A stretch of DNA of 64,000 nucleotides from Rotaria sordida (GCA_905250125.1 CAJNOL010000361.1:1-64000), one strand, 5' to 3'; shown: positions 10,685 to 24,800, counted from the stretch's first letter. Made by a program: numbers and translations. Notes: a model not told the origin generated them from the sequence alone.

Positions 10685-12335
10685 ATGCCATCATTTGAAG
10701 AAACATTAACATGTCCAATATGTATGGATCTATTTGATGATCCTCGTTTATTGCCATGTTCACATACATTTTGTTATAAATGTCTTTATTCAATAATAAA
10801 TAATAATCATTCATTTGTAATATGTCCTATTTGTCGTTCTCATTTTATTGGACAAATTTTACCTATTAATAGAATTGTATTATCACTTGTTGAACAAATT
10901 CGACAAGAAAAATTTAATGAAAATTGTTCAATTAATATTAATGCAAAATGTTACGATTGTAAATCGTATCAAAAACTTGAACTTTGTTATCATTGTGATA
11001 TACTTTTATGTAATAAATGTTATAATAGACATGAAATTGATTGGAAAAATCGTAATTATAGAATAAATAATTTGCTTTTATCAAAAGGTAAATTTATTTA
11101 ATTGAATAAATTAATTTTGTCTCAATGTCATACTTAGTAATACATATACTAGAGAAAAATACGAGATCATTTTTTAGTAAATAAAAAAAAATCCATAATT
11201 TGAAAAACAATTACATTTTAACAGTACGAGAGAACAATTATTAATTTCCAGTTGGTATCAAAGAAGTAGAGATGTAAGCCGATCGGCTGAGCCGCCATCA
11301 CTAATGACTACATACTTAAGATACAGTAAGTATTAAAATTATTTAACATGGTTTATTGTTAAATGTTTTTCGCTGCTGTAAGCGTTAGAAAGAATCCAAA
11401 TAGTGATTTCAATAGAGAGAATAGTTTTCTAAAGGAAATAGAAAATTATTATCAGAAAACTAAAAGGCTAGTCTTTGAGCACCTAGAACGATAGAACATA
11501 TAATTTCCTACGAAATGAGATATCTCCGACTTTTTTTTAGCTGAAATACAACAATCTTACAGACGCCTTTAAACTCGTTTGTTTTCAGTTTCCTACAGAA
11601 AAACAATTTTTAGACCTTCGATCTCAACCAAAAGATTTCACGATATTTCATTTTGTAGAGGACGGGAAATTATTCTATTGTTCTATGTAGTCTAAACAAA
11701 ATTGTATTCGCATGCTCTAGGTGTTGAAAAAATTAGGGTTTTAGTTTTCTGAAATCTCTATCTTTGTGTGGATTTTTTCTAATGCTTATGGCAGCGAAAA
11801 ATATTGAAAATAAACCTTGTTGAATAATTTTAGTACTCATTGTATATCCATCCGCATCGTCGGTTTACACATGTGCAAAGAAATCGATTGATTCCTATAT
11901 TATCAAAATTTCCGTTGATATATATTAGATTCTCGAAATTTCAATAGAATCTAAAAATCCAATAAAAGAATTCTAACTGTCAAGAAACTTATTAAATTAA
12001 ATATTTAATTATTTTTCATTCTTGTTTTTTCTTTTTTTCTTTCCATAGTTATTTGGTTAAAATTTCAAGTAAATTTTAAACAACATCATGAAAAAATTTC
12101 TATATTCAATGAACGATTACATGAAATTGAATATAAATTAAAAAATTATCGTCATCCATGTAATCGTCAACAATATCATGAAAATAAACATCAAATAGAA
12201 ACAATTACTGATGATTTACATCGTATCGATATACAATTAAAAGAAAAAATCATTGAAAATATTAGTGTCGAATCATCAACTTGTAATACGCCTCTTTCAG
12301 CAGCTAGTAGTGGCTATGGTTCTGATAGGAATTAA
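10685..12335 (+). CDS. RING-finger/B-box (TRIM-like) E3 ligase candidate
   Basis: Exons 10685-11087 and 12049-12335 join in phase across a 961-bp intron to give 229 aa. Residues about 8-52 form a C3HC4 RING (CPICMDLF, LPCSHTFCYKCL, CPICRSHF), so a ubiquitin E3 role is expected. A second cysteine cluster (CYDC, CYHCDILLCNKC, H) resembles a B-box. Exon 2 is helical and charged, probably a coiled coil, and ends in a Ser-rich tail. The protein is short for a TRIM: it has no C-terminal NHL or B30.2 domain. I chose the ATG right after the TTTTTTTTTTCAG acceptor; the frame is open further upstream, but that part lies in the spacer and the NDUFA6 3' end. Which TRIM subfamily it belongs to is not clear. 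Confidence 0.85.
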
Positions 12336-12575
12336 GTTTAAATGATAAGTATATATATATTTGTATCTTTTTTTTTTGTTTGTTATTCATATGGATATTT
12401 TTACTTGTCAGATACTATTTTTTTTTTTTGTTTGTTTATTACTCCTCTCACAGTTGTGAAGAAACACGTCTTTTTTATTATTATTGAACAAGAAAATAAA
12501 CATTTAAAGAGGTTCAAGTTTTCTTGGTCTTGGTGTGTTTATCTAAACAAATGAAATTAATAATTAATAGATATA

Positions 12576-15500
12576 TTATGTTATATTAATTCTTACTGGT
12601 TGATCAATATCATCAATTTTTGTAAGAAGTTCAGCTTTTTCTCTACCCCATGCAGAAGCATTTTCTTGAAACTATAAAAAAGAAAAAATGAAAGAATTTT
12701 TAATTTCTAATTATAATATCTTACTCGTGCTTTAAGATTAGCTAATTCTTGTTGATAAAGTAAATTTTGTCGTACTAGATCATCTCGTTGATTCGTTACT
12801 GTTGCAGAATAACGTGTAGGAGGTATACGTCTCTATAAATAAATATAATTTATTTTCTATTAAAAAATATAAAATTTCGATAAAACTTACTTGAAGTTGT
12901 TGAGTTTCTAATCCAAGTGCAGCATGTTCAGATAAGAAAGTTCTATCAAAATCATTGAATGCTCCTAAATATATAAAACGAATATTTCGAAAAGTTGTTT
13001 TTTTTTTATAAAAAGTAATTTTACCTTTTAATCGTTTTTCTTTCATATAATTATTAATCATTGTTTCAAGTTTTTCAATGACAAGTTCTTGTCGTCGAAC
13101 TGTTTCTTCAAGTCCATCAGCTTTTAATAAACGTTCTTTTATTACTTTTATTTCTAATTCTCGTGCTTGAGTTGTTCGAACTAATGCATCATATTGAGCA
13201 CGTAATTCACTTCTCTATAGAAAAGAAGAAAAAAAAAAATCAATTTTTTAATTGAAATTTACAAACAACAACAACAACAAAAAAAATTCAATATACTCGA
13301 GCTAATTCTTTTTCATAGTTATTTATTTTCGCATGATTTTCTTTTAATTCAAGTGCTTGAACAGATATTTTTGCAGATAAACGATCTAAATTATTATTTA
13401 ATTAATATTTCAAGAAAAATAAATAAACCAATAAAGATTTCTTTTCTTACTAAATATATCTTGCATTTTTGCTTTATCAATTTTATCACCTTCAAAAATT
13501 TCATATAAAACTTTTTTTTTCTTATCAAAATTATCCAATTTAACTTTTAAATCATTATTTGCAGCAGTTAAAGTTTTATGTTGATCACGTAATTGTACAA
13601 CATCTTGTATAACACGTCGAATAGCTTGTTTATAAACAGCAATTTCACGTTGAAAATAATCAAACCAACCATCAATATCATCATCACGACGTGGTGGATA
13701 ATTTGTTGCTAACATAGCACGATATTCTGTTGGAATATCATCCAAATCATATAGATTAACACGTGGAATACGAAAACGAACACCCTAATTTAATTAATTT
13801 TTTTATACAAAAAAAAAAAAAAATCTGTTACATCTGATCTGTCAGCATACTGAAGTGTTGGTATAATCTTTTGAAATGAAATAGAATATATATCTTAATA
13901 AAAAAAAAAAAAAAAAAAAATTAATAATCATACTTCGTATGGTTGTGGTTGATAGAATTGAGGTGCAAGAAGTGTCGGTTGACCTACCTTAGAGTAAAAA
14001 AAAATGATGTTAGATTATTTTAATCCATATAAAACATTATATACAAATGAATTATTTGTAATATAGGATGACTTGGGAACGATTAACCATCGTTTTTTGT
14101 ATATAGGATTATAAGACATATACATATGTTACTAAGCTTCGTTGACAACTAACACAGCATGTCATCGGACAAGTGAAAAAATTATTTCGTTTTTATATAA
14201 GAAAAAAAAAAAAAAGAGAAAAGTTAACTCATTTTCTTTTTCTGTTTGTGTCTTACAGACATGATGTTATGATTATTGGTACAGAAACAATATAGTTAAT
14301 AATTAAGTACACATAGGTTTTTAGAAATTCTGTAAGTCTTTTGTTAATATACTTTATGATTAACTATTACAGAGATTTGAATTCGAATATTTTTTTTTTT
14401 CAAAATTATTATCATTTTAGTCTTTGTAAGATATTTCGAAAAACAAAACTCTCCTTTTAATAAAATGATTCGGGAAGGATACTCAGAAATATCAATTTTT
14501 TTATTGAAAAAAATTTCATCGGTAATTGTATTAAAATATTATACAAAAAAAAAACATTCTATAGACAAATATTAGCAAAGAAATTTCTATTTGATATGAT
14601 CTAGGTATTTAAGAGCACTATGGACAATTATTATATTATAAAGTAATAGGAATTTGCTTAATGTAAGCGGTACATGATCGACGAAAGACAGATTCACTGT
14701 TAATCGCTTTCATAACTCACCATATCAATATTGAAAAGCTATGATAAACAAAAAAAAATGAATATCTGCTATATAAAAATAAAAAAGAGAAATCAACGTT
14801 CAAAACTTGATTATTAGTATTAAAATAATAATTTTTTTTTCTTACTGGTACAGATGGATTTATCATAGATTGTGTTAATGGTGTTTGTATTACGGGTGCT
14901 TGTGTTACTGGTGTTTGTATTGCAGGTAGAAAATTTTTTTTTGGTACAGCAACTTGCATATATACAGGTGGAGCACCGCCATGTCGAACACCTTCAACAT
15001 AATACGAAGGTAAAATTGGTAAATTACTAGCAGCATATGCAAGAAGATTTTTTCCTGGATGCCGTTCTGATACAAGACGAAGTAATACTTCAGCTGTTAA
15101 ATATTTTGTATTTTCTGCAACTAATTCACCATCACTTTCAACCAAAAGTCCTTTTTTTTTTTTTATTTTAAATAAATTTAATCAATTGAATAAACAAAAA
15201 ATTTACCTTCTGTTCTCATTCCTTCAGCTGAACTTGGTGCTGTTAATGCATCATATGTTCGTGTATCTAAACGAATAGTTATCCATCCATGTAATGTTTT
15301 TATACGCCAATTTGGATTATTAGCAATTGTTTGAAATGGATAAAATTCAATAACAAGTGCAGAATTATTTGAAAACATATTATCTTTTTCATGTTCATGT
15401 GAAAATAAATAATTATGCATCCATGTTGGAAGTTTTGACTAAGAAAACAAAAACAAAAAAAGAACTCATAGATGATAAAATAAAAGTTTTTATTAATATA

Positions 15501-16892
15501 AATTTTAAATAATTATACTTCTTTGGATGCTAATGATGTTTGAGGATAACCAGTAAATGAATAATCAGGTATAGAAAAATCTTGAGCTGTCGGAATATTT
15601 ATTTTTTTAAAATCAATACCCAATTTTGGATTATCAAGATTACGTAAATAATCATGTCTAAAAATATGCATATGAACAATTTTATTAGTTTATTTATACA
15701 CTCACCTATAAGAAAAAAAGACACATACTTATAAGTTTCATAATCAGGTATCATTCTAGCAACAGCATAAAAAATTCGTTTTTTTGGTACTGGTACATCA
15801 AATCGATTAAGTAAAACTTCCAAACCAAAATAACGAATATCTTCTTTTGATAATGTACTTTGTTTACGCATTATAGATAGAAATAGAGAAGTTGTTTGAG
15901 CTGTTTGTTTTGATGTATGTTGTAAATTTACATGATATTGATAAAATGGTTCTAACCATCGCCATGGAAAACGATGTTCAGCCATTGTTCGTTGTCGTGG
16001 TTCATCAATAATTAATATAATAACCTCTATATATATATATATATAAATATGTTATGAAATATATTCTCTTTATTAAATTTACCTTCAGCATGATTTGTTT
16101 CTTCAAATATATCAGCATATATCATTTCATTCCAATGAGGTGAAATACCTTCCATAATATTTGTTGCATTTATTGTTTCTCCAATATCTTGTGTTGCCAT
16201 AGTCGAACGACTTTGTCTAAACATATATAAATAAATAAAAAAAAACAAAAGAAAACAAATCAAATAATTACGCTGTAACATAACATCGTGGTGGACGTCC
16301 ATCAATAAAAGGTAAATTAGCGGCACCATGTACTAATATATGAAGTAGATCTTTACCTCGTGTAGCAACATGTGGAAATAATGCACCATATTTAGCTGCT
16401 GTCATAACAGGTGGTAATTCGTACTATAGATAATTATTACAAGATGTTGATTTGATTTTCAAAAAAAAAAAAAAAAATTATATGCTTTACGTCTTACTTC
16501 ACGACAGTTACTAACGATCAGTTAAGTAAATAATCATTACTTTTTTTTTCTTTTACAAACAACAAATCGATTTTTTTTCTTCAATTCTTTTTTCCTATTT
16601 TACATTCAGTTCCTTTTTTCTTTTTTTCTTTAATTCTTTACATGGAAGAATATTAAATAGAAGACTCACATCATTACGTTGTGGTACTATAACTGGCTCC
16701 ACTAAATATAAAAGATTTTGAAGAATACTTGATGGTGGTATGTTCTAACCTACCTGGTATTGCTACATTTCGAAGAACATTATCTATTGTACCGGTAGTA
16801 CCTACATTTAATTTAATCTGATCTATATCATTGGCAGGAACTATTGTCGGAAATATTGGATTATTTTGAATTGCTGTTTGCTCTGTCATCAT
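12576..16892 (-). CDS. CCDC33: CCDC33-like protein: two C2-type regions plus C-terminal coiled coil
   Basis: Sixteen exons (first 16754-16892, then 16670-16701, 16272-16423, 16083-16216, 15729-16026, 15519-15657, 15207-15438, 14846-15150, 13934-13987, 13832-13867, 13451-13784, 13297-13385, 13025-13214, 12891-12964, 12725-12832, last 12576-12671) keep one frame and give 803 aa. The N-terminal half holds a C2-like sandwich (LLHILVHGAANLPF, then HWNEMIYADIF and VIILIIDEP) and a second similar region (LVIEFYPF, WITIRLDTRTYDAL). The C-terminal third is a long heptad-rich coiled coil starting after GVRFRIPRVNLYDLDD. This architecture and the FRIPRVNL junction fit CCDC33, a little-studied ciliary/testis protein; the name is by resemblance and not certain. 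The stop codon could be read past by a GTAAGA donor just before it, so a further 3' exon cannot be excluded. It converges with the RING gene, 240 bp apart. Confidence 0.75.
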
Positions 16893-19256
16893 ATTATGAT
16901 CGAAATGAAATATGTTTTAATTTAATAAAAAAAAAAAAAAAGACATAGAGAAACAAATTTATTGGCTTCCTTTTGTATTAATTTCTCTCATCTCTTTTCT
17001 TTTTACTCAAAACCATACGTATCAATAACAACAAACAAACAAAAAAAAAAAGATTGTCAACAACTCAACATATCTATGGTATATATTAGTCATCGATCGT
17101 TATTTTGCAAAAAATCTAAATAGAAAATTTTATTTGTTCATCATCATTAAATCAATATTATTGTCAAAAAACGATTGATCAAATCATGATTGTAAATAGA
17201 ATTGTATTTATCAAGCACATAGTTTTTTGTATTTTGAATTCAGCAATAAATATTTTTTTTTAAAGTGTGTTTATCAGGGAAATAAAGTCCCAATTCTTTT
17301 TCTTGAATGAAATAAAGCTTATGTGAATATCATAGTATACTTCATCTTATAGAAGTGTTCATGTACAATGTGATGAGATAAAGTGCATGCAAAAAGTTTA
17401 GATATGCCGTATATTTTTTCCTTAATGATAATAGCTAGAAAAGATTTGATTATCTGAAATAATTTCCTATCGGAAGAAGTACTTGTTTCATTGACAGATT
17501 CGGGCGGCAAGTTTTTAGATCTGTCGCACAATGATTGTTATTCGTTGAAGATAATTCAGAAAATCGATTTTGAAGAGTCTTGGTTTTCCAGAGACATTTT
17601 TTTATTCATTTACAAATATATTAATAATATTCAACAAATTGTATATTTGTATCAACAATAGAATGCTTTTTTAATCAAGAAAGTAAAAAGATGATATTTT
17701 TTTTTTTTCTATCATGAATGCTGATTAAAACAGCAATATTTTTATTTTATAAACATTATTGCAAAAGTGACTATCAAATATAAATAATCAATGACTCACG
17801 GTTGTTTCCATATATATATATTTTTCTTTTTTCAAATTCTTCATCGATCTAGAACAATCCATATATCCATCTTAGGAATAATCTTTTCTGTTTTATTTTT
17901 CTTTCCTGGAACAATCTTCATCTTATACTTGTATCTTGATAATATATGTCTTCTTTCTTGTTTATATATGTTCCTTTTTTTTTTCTTGATACACATAGAA
18001 TGAAGAAAAGAAAAACAAAAAAAAAAACCAAGAAAAACAATCAAATTTGAGAATTTTGTTGTTCAAGAACAAAAGTTGATGAGTAGTGTAGCGCAGAAAC
18101 ACATACACAAACAGATATAAGAAAAGAGAAAAAAAATCATCTATGAGTAAACATAATCGCAGAGAAAAGGAAAATTTTCATAGTTTTTTTTTTTTTTTTT
18201 TTCATAGAAAAAAAAAAAGAATGTAGACTACACACTCACCCACATGAGATTCATCTCATATACCTATAATTAAAACAAAATAGAAATCTTGATTTTAAAT
18301 TGAATATTTAAGTGAGCAATCATAAGACCATTGAGAATGCGAAGCACTCGATTAAAAAAAAAATCTTTCTCCCTTTTTTTGCTGCATTCAATGTACCGAT
18401 GTTTAAAATTACCAATTACACAAATTTTATCAGGCTAACATAAATGAAAAGTGGTTCTTTCGATGAGTCTAAAATGTTCAAACAATCTATCTGCTATCGG
18501 AATTAAAAGTTTGATAGTTCCAAACTGAATTTTATGTATGTGATATCACTTTCCACAAAATAGTAAAAAAATAAATGATACGTTCGTTGCGAAACAGGGT
18601 TCAAATACATCTTTAGCAGTTTTCATTGCCATGACACAATTGTAAAGCAAACTAAATATCGCATTCGGAATCAGTACCAAACACTACATTGAATAGCCCG
18701 ATATAGAGAGCTGCGGATCCAAATCCGGCCGGGTCCAAATCCGAGGTTTTTTCCATCAATACCTGGTACCTTCGTGCACATGAACAAGTGATTGCTCAAG
18801 GTTTCAGCTATTTATTCGCTACTCTCAGAAAAAAATTCAACATACAGTTATATCTCGTTGCTGTATTTCTCATCTGTGGAGTAGCGAGTCCATAAAAACG
18901 TGTAAGCGGGCCCAACTAAAACTTTGAACTCGAGTCTGGAAGGATAAACAGCTCCCTACTGATGGTATTGTAAAAAAACTGACCTCCGAAGAAATCATGA
19001 GACAAAATTGTAATAAAATACTGCGATCGGGAGCCATAGGTGAATTTTTCATAAGAAATTTTGACACTGATTCTGAATGTCGTATTTATTTTGCTTTACA
19101 AATGGCACTGGCAACCAATAACAATGTATGTTTTTTTTTAAACTGAATGATTTATTTTGAAACAAAAATAAGGACAATTTTTTTATCGATTGCCTTGTAT
19201 ACTCGATGGTCTTATAGTTTCCTCTCTCTCTCTCTCTTAATTTATTACCATTCATA
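16893..19256. other. Intergenic, low complexity, no gene recognised
   Basis: Long poly-A/T tracts (for example 18180-18220) and AT-rich DNA. One small island is not AT-rich: GATCCAAATCCGGCCGGGTCCAAATCCG near 18715-18745, which contains a direct repeat of TCCAAATCCG. Downstream of it, 18770-18895 is open on the plus strand but stops soon after and matches nothing I know. Confidence 0.45.
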
Positions 19257-21549
19257 TTAATTATATGTATATCCGGGACTTCGACGTCGACGTTCACCAC
19301 GTCGAGATCTTGATCGACTTCGACTACGTGAACGTGATCTACGAAAAAAAACAAACAATATTTATTAAATAAATAAAATAATCAAAATAAACAAACTTTG
19401 ATGAATAATCATGACGATGACGATGATGATGATGTCGTCGATGATATGATTTTCTATCTGATGATGGTGAACGACGATAACTATGACCATTAGAACGATG
19501 ATAAGATGTTGTACGAACACCCATATAAATTCCAGGTGCTTTAAAATAAAATAAATTATTAAAATAAATATAACTAAAATTGAAATAATTACTTGGTGTA
19601 TGCGCACGTTTAGTTACTGAATAATCAATACGTAAACGATGATGATCAATTTCAACTGCATTCAGTGCTTCTTTTGCCTAATATATTATACGAATACATT
19701 TTAGAAAAAAATATATTCTTGTTTTCATACTCGTGTAGCACTTTCAATTTCTTCAAAATAAACAAAACCAAAACCTCGTGATTTATTTGTTTTTTTATCA
19801 ATTACAATTTGAACATCTTTTATACGACCAAATTTATGAAATAAATCTAAATTTTTGTTTTTTTTTTTTTTTTATTATAAAATTTTTATTTGTTAATAAT
19901 TATAAATTAACCTTTAAGATCACGTTCAGTTGTATATTGTGATAATCCAAATACACCAAGACAAGCACTTGGTATTGGATTTTCTCGATGAATTTCATTT
20001 GGTGGACGACGTCCATTTGGTGAACTACGTTTTGTTCGATGAGGTGATGGTGAACGAGAACTATTTCAAAAAAATAAATAAATTCAAATCATTTCACTTG
20101 GATATGACAGAAAAGTTCCGTTGACTACAAGAGATCTAAGTAAAGATGCGAACTCTAATATTTATTAATCAAATCCTAGAAATATGTCGGATAGTTTAAA
20201 TGTAACTTATTAGGGATTAGGATTGATTCCGGATCTGTCAATTAGAAAAATTTGTACAAAGATTTCTAGCCATAGGCCTTGTTTGCAAAGTTCTGAGAGT
20301 TTTATGACTGTAAGAATATCTCCTCAAAACAATTATAGCTTTCTTAAAATATTTTTCACCGTCTGTAACTATCAAATATTTCAAAATAACAAAAAGAGAA
20401 ACAATCATTTGTAGTGAAATTTCTAGAGTATTTACTTATACACAAAATTAAAGATCAACAATCCTTTGTTCAATTTTTCCTGATAATAGTCCGTCCTGTG
20501 GTAACTCTATAGAGCAGACATATAGACATTAACCCTTTTCCGTATTATTCTAGTGTAATCTTAATTGTTGAAAATATTTCTTTAGTTATTGAAGACGAAG
20601 AAAACTTTCGGCAACTTTCCTATACATTTCTTCTTCATTTGTAACATAAGAGTACTACTTCACATATCCTCAAGAATGTTCTTCAAATCGTCGTTGAAAA
20701 ATTTTCAATCTTGCTATAAGAATTTTCATCAGTGATCCGCTCCGTTTGCAAAAATGTAGGCAATTACTAGAGTAACATAACCTTCCAAAGTTCATTTCAA
20801 AATTTTTTGTTTGAAAATTGGACTCCTACAGAAAGAATCTACTAAAAAGTCAATATCGCGAGTAAATTTAAGCATGAATAGAAAACTTTTGGAAGCTATG
20901 TGTTCGAGTTTAGAAAGATCTGTAGCTTCCTACTTGTTTGATCTTTCTTACATATAAACACAACTAAAAATCATAGTACTGTTTTTCACTAAGCAAAAAT
21001 TTTTAATTTATTAAGAAATGAGAGTAGTTAAGATCTTGATCCATCATCACTCGTTTCATTTACACAAAGGATGACAGATATTAGTGAAAAAATTTTGAAT
21101 CTGAACTCGCAGTTCCCTATATATTGCCAACAAACCGAGTAGATCACTTGGTAATATTCTCTCCTCATCAATATTCTTAAAATATGACTTCGAACATAAT
21201 GAATCATTCTCTTTCGCAATCAATGATTCATTTCAAAAGCCAATTATTCTAATGAATGATCTTTAAATTAGAAATATTTTTCTACCTATTATAAAAAAGA
21301 AATATATTGATTGCCTCTCTCTCTCTCTCTCTCTAAAATTCTCCTATATACCGAATAAGATTTCATTTGCTGGAAATTTTTTCAACCTACTATCTTCGTG
21401 GTGATGGTGATCGACTTGAAGGTGATCGACGACGAGATCGTTTTGTATCTCGTTCTTTTGAATACTAAAATAAATTTTGTTTTTTAATTAATATCAAATT
21501 TCTTTTTGTTTTGTTTTTTTTCTACTAAACTTACCCCTCGGTCACTCAT
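19257..21549 (-). CDS. TRA2: Transformer-2 splicing factor (RS-RRM-RS)
   Basis: Seven exons (21535-21549, 21391-21464, 19912-20060, 19731-19846, 19593-19677, 19397-19538, 19257-19338) encode 220 aa. An SR-type N-terminus (residues about 10-45) is followed by one RRM with RNP2 CLGVFGL (63-69) and RNP1 RGFGFVYF (103-110), then the TRA2 signature linker TKRAHTPTPGIYMG, a His/Arg/Ser stretch and a C-terminal RS dipeptide run. The linker makes the assignment firm. It is a nuclear exonic-enhancer-binding SR protein that controls alternative splicing. The second intron is 1.3 kb, the others under 350 bp. The tiny first exon encodes just MSDRG. Its start lies 291 bp from the divergent FBXO7-like start, so the two probably share a promoter region. 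Confidence 0.95.
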
Positions 21550-21840
21550 AATTGCGCCTATAGAATTCTAATGAGATACGAAAACAAAAAAAGAAAAAGA
21601 AAACAACAACAAGAAAAAAACAAAGACATGTCATTATAGCGACATTATTCGATCTGATTGGTTAATTTATTTGAACCTATGAAAAAATGATCATGTGAAT
21701 TCATTTATTTGCCCTGACTCACTTTAAAGAAGAAGAAAAGCGAAACAGCGCTATCTAGCTGCAAAAAAAAAAAAAAAAGAAAAGGAAATTTCATCACGTT
21801 CTTCCTTTTTTTTTTTTTTTTGTTTATTCGATTTAATACA
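21550..21840. promoter_or_regulatory. Shared divergent promoter region, TRA2 / FBXO7-like
   Basis: 291 bp separate two start codons pointing away from each other. On the TRA2 side a TCTATAG acceptor-like site sits 8 nt before the ATG. On the other side a long poly-T tract precedes the FBXO7-like ATG without an AG. No TATA box stands out. Confidence 0.45.
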
Positions 21841-24800
21841 ATGAAATTTCGATTTAAATTTAATAGTCAAACATATTCAATAACATTCGATGATATTAAT
21901 GATGAATTAACAATATTTGAATTAAAAAATCAAATTAAAAAACGTTTTTTATCCTTGAGAAAGTAAATGTTTATTTTTTGTTTTTGATTATAAAAAAAAA
22001 AAATTCTTTTTTTAGGTCAAATTTTCATCTATCACTTAATGGTATAAATACATTAGATGAAGATAAGACAATGTTAGAATATAATCTTCTTAGTCGAGAT
22101 ACAATTCATATATTAAATGAAATAAATAATGAATCAATATCATCATTATCATTAGATCAACCATTAACACTTGATGAAGTACGAGATCATCATAAATATC
22201 CATTATTAATGCATCGTCTTATGGAATATTCACATCCACAAGATGATTTTGATTTTATTGTTTTGGCTATACATGAATTAATGCTTGAAAGTGGTTTTCA
22301 AATGGTAAAAAAAAAAATATATGGTTGTTGTTGTTTTTTTTTCTTATATTTGATTTTTAGGATACAGAAAATGATTATGATTTAACAATAGCAAAAAAAT
22401 CATCAACATTTTATGTTATTCGTTATCGACATAAATTATGTGAAGAAGAACGTATTCGATGTTCATTAGCAATTATGAAAACAGATTCATTAGTAACGAT
22501 TGATGGTAATTTTAAGATACACAAAAAAAAAAAAAGAAAATTTCATTCTTTATTTTAAATCGATGATATTTATTTTTTTTTTTTGAAAAGGTGTTGTGAA
22601 TTCAATTTCACAAGCATGTGGAAAATTATCATTTAATATTGCAAATTATTTATATACACAAAAAGAAGGTAGAAACAATACGTTGTATTTTATGAATAAA
22701 ATATATTTTCATTCTTTGAACATTTTGTAATACATAAACATTGGATTAAAAGTCTATCCTCTGCTTACAAGAAAACTTCAGCATGTATCAAATCACCTTC
22801 ATTAGAGAAAGTTGTAAATTTTCTAGTATTGCTTATCCCTGAAATATTCGAAATTTTTTCATATGTAAAAACAAATTAAAAAATTTTGTTCGTGAAAATC
22901 ATCAGTCACAATAAGGGATAGAAGTCTTTCAAGACTCATTTATGAATACTCTGAAAAGAGTTCGGACCTTTAGTTTATCATTTTCGAGTTTCAGATATTT
23001 CCGTTAAGATCTGTCTATGTACAAAATTTCAAGTCGAAATTTTCCTGATGAGGATCGTAGCGTTGACCTAAAAAAAATACAGTATCTTCACAGCAATAAG
23101 TTAAAGATCCGAACTGTTTTCAGAATACTCATAAGTTATTAATATCTATATGATGCATAGAACTTCAAAGCCATTGACTTTCTCTAGTCAGTGATAGTTG
23201 AATAAAATGTTTTATTAGAACGATTTGACATGAAGAAAGACTTAAGTTTCTTTTGGAATTAAGACCCCCCTCCCCTCAAAAAAGTTAGTTTTCGTCAGAA
23301 TGGTCAAGATTGAGATAAATACATGGAGAGATAGCCTGTCATTTGCTCTTTCAGAAACGATAAAAACTTTTCTTCGATACCTCCTTTTTTCCGGAAAATT
23401 TTCAATATTTTTGACGACCCCTATTCGAAAAACCGCTGGTTTTTCGAAAAGTCCAAAAATCTTTTTCGTTTTTTCTGAAAATGGTGGTCGAATTACGTAG
23501 CCTCATCAAAAGTTAATTATAATCCGATATAAAGGCAAATATTTTTGTTTTGTTTGAAAGAGCATCAAAAACTGCAGTGCCTATGAGGGTCCTTTTTTTG
23601 ATAAAACTTTCCTATTATTATATTGAAAACCGATTTTATAATATAAGCATGATTTTTTTGAGTGATTGAATTTGTGAAGCCTTTTTTTGCTTATCAAAGA
23701 TAAGAATAAAAAAAAAAGGGCCCTCATAGGCACTGCATCCTGACATACTCTTTCAAATGAAAAAACAATGAACCATATTGAATGAATATCCATCGAAATT
23801 TTGTGCGTATGCGATAAGCTATTTTTCGACCCTTGTTTGGTTCGTAGGTACCTTATACATCAGGATAGGAGGCTGAAAATTTTATCATAGACGTACTTTT
23901 ATACCCCCCAACATATCCTCAAAGTTTCATGGCATCTCGATGTTCCTAAGCTGAGATCGAATTTTGAGGGGGGGGGGGGGCCTTAAGCTCACAGCAAAAA
24001 TAGATTTCATCCACCGTCACTCGATTTTCATAGGATGTTGATGCAGATAAATTAAGAATGTGACTCTTTTCTCTCTTTGTGGAAATCAAAGATGACATAT
24101 TGTGATACTAAAGAATGTTATATCATATTGATTTTATGAATAATTTCAATTTTTTTTTTTTAAGCAACAACTTTAAATGCAGCTTTTCCGTATCATAATC
24201 TTCGGAATCTATCACGATCATTTAAAGACAATTTGGCTAATCGTCTTCTATGTAAATTACTAGAAGGTAAATGATAGAAACAAGAAAAAGGAATAAATGA
24301 TTTTTATTTTCTAATTTTCTTAGAATCAGGTCAACGATCGAGTGCAACATTAATAGGATTGCCGAATGAAATAAAAGTAAGTTGATTAATTATACTTCGA
24401 ATTTGTCAAAAGTAGGTATATTATAGTAAGAACCTTCTTCATTTGGTAGAATAATTTGAGAATTTCGATTAAATTTTGTTTTTTTTTTTCGTTTGATTTA
24501 GATCGAAAAGAAAAAGTTTTTATTTTCGATAGGAGAATAGTTGAAATATGATATGAATGATTTTGCGAAGATTGAATAGATTCATTGCCTTTTGATAATG
24601 ATGATCTTTATATTTTGCAATTGATTGCAATGCAAACTGATCTTAGTTATGATGCTGTTTGAAGAATAATCTACGATCAAATCTGACTTTGAGAGTAATG
24701 ATTATGAAATATAGAGTTTAATCTACTTAAATATAAAAATGAAAATTTTTCTTATTCATATCAATCAGAGATGAATAGTTTTGAACGAAATTCTAATATG

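Noticed and set aside
18770..18895. Open plus-strand stretch near a GC-rich island
   Set aside because: It ends at a stop with no splice donor and matches no family I recognise; possible relic only.
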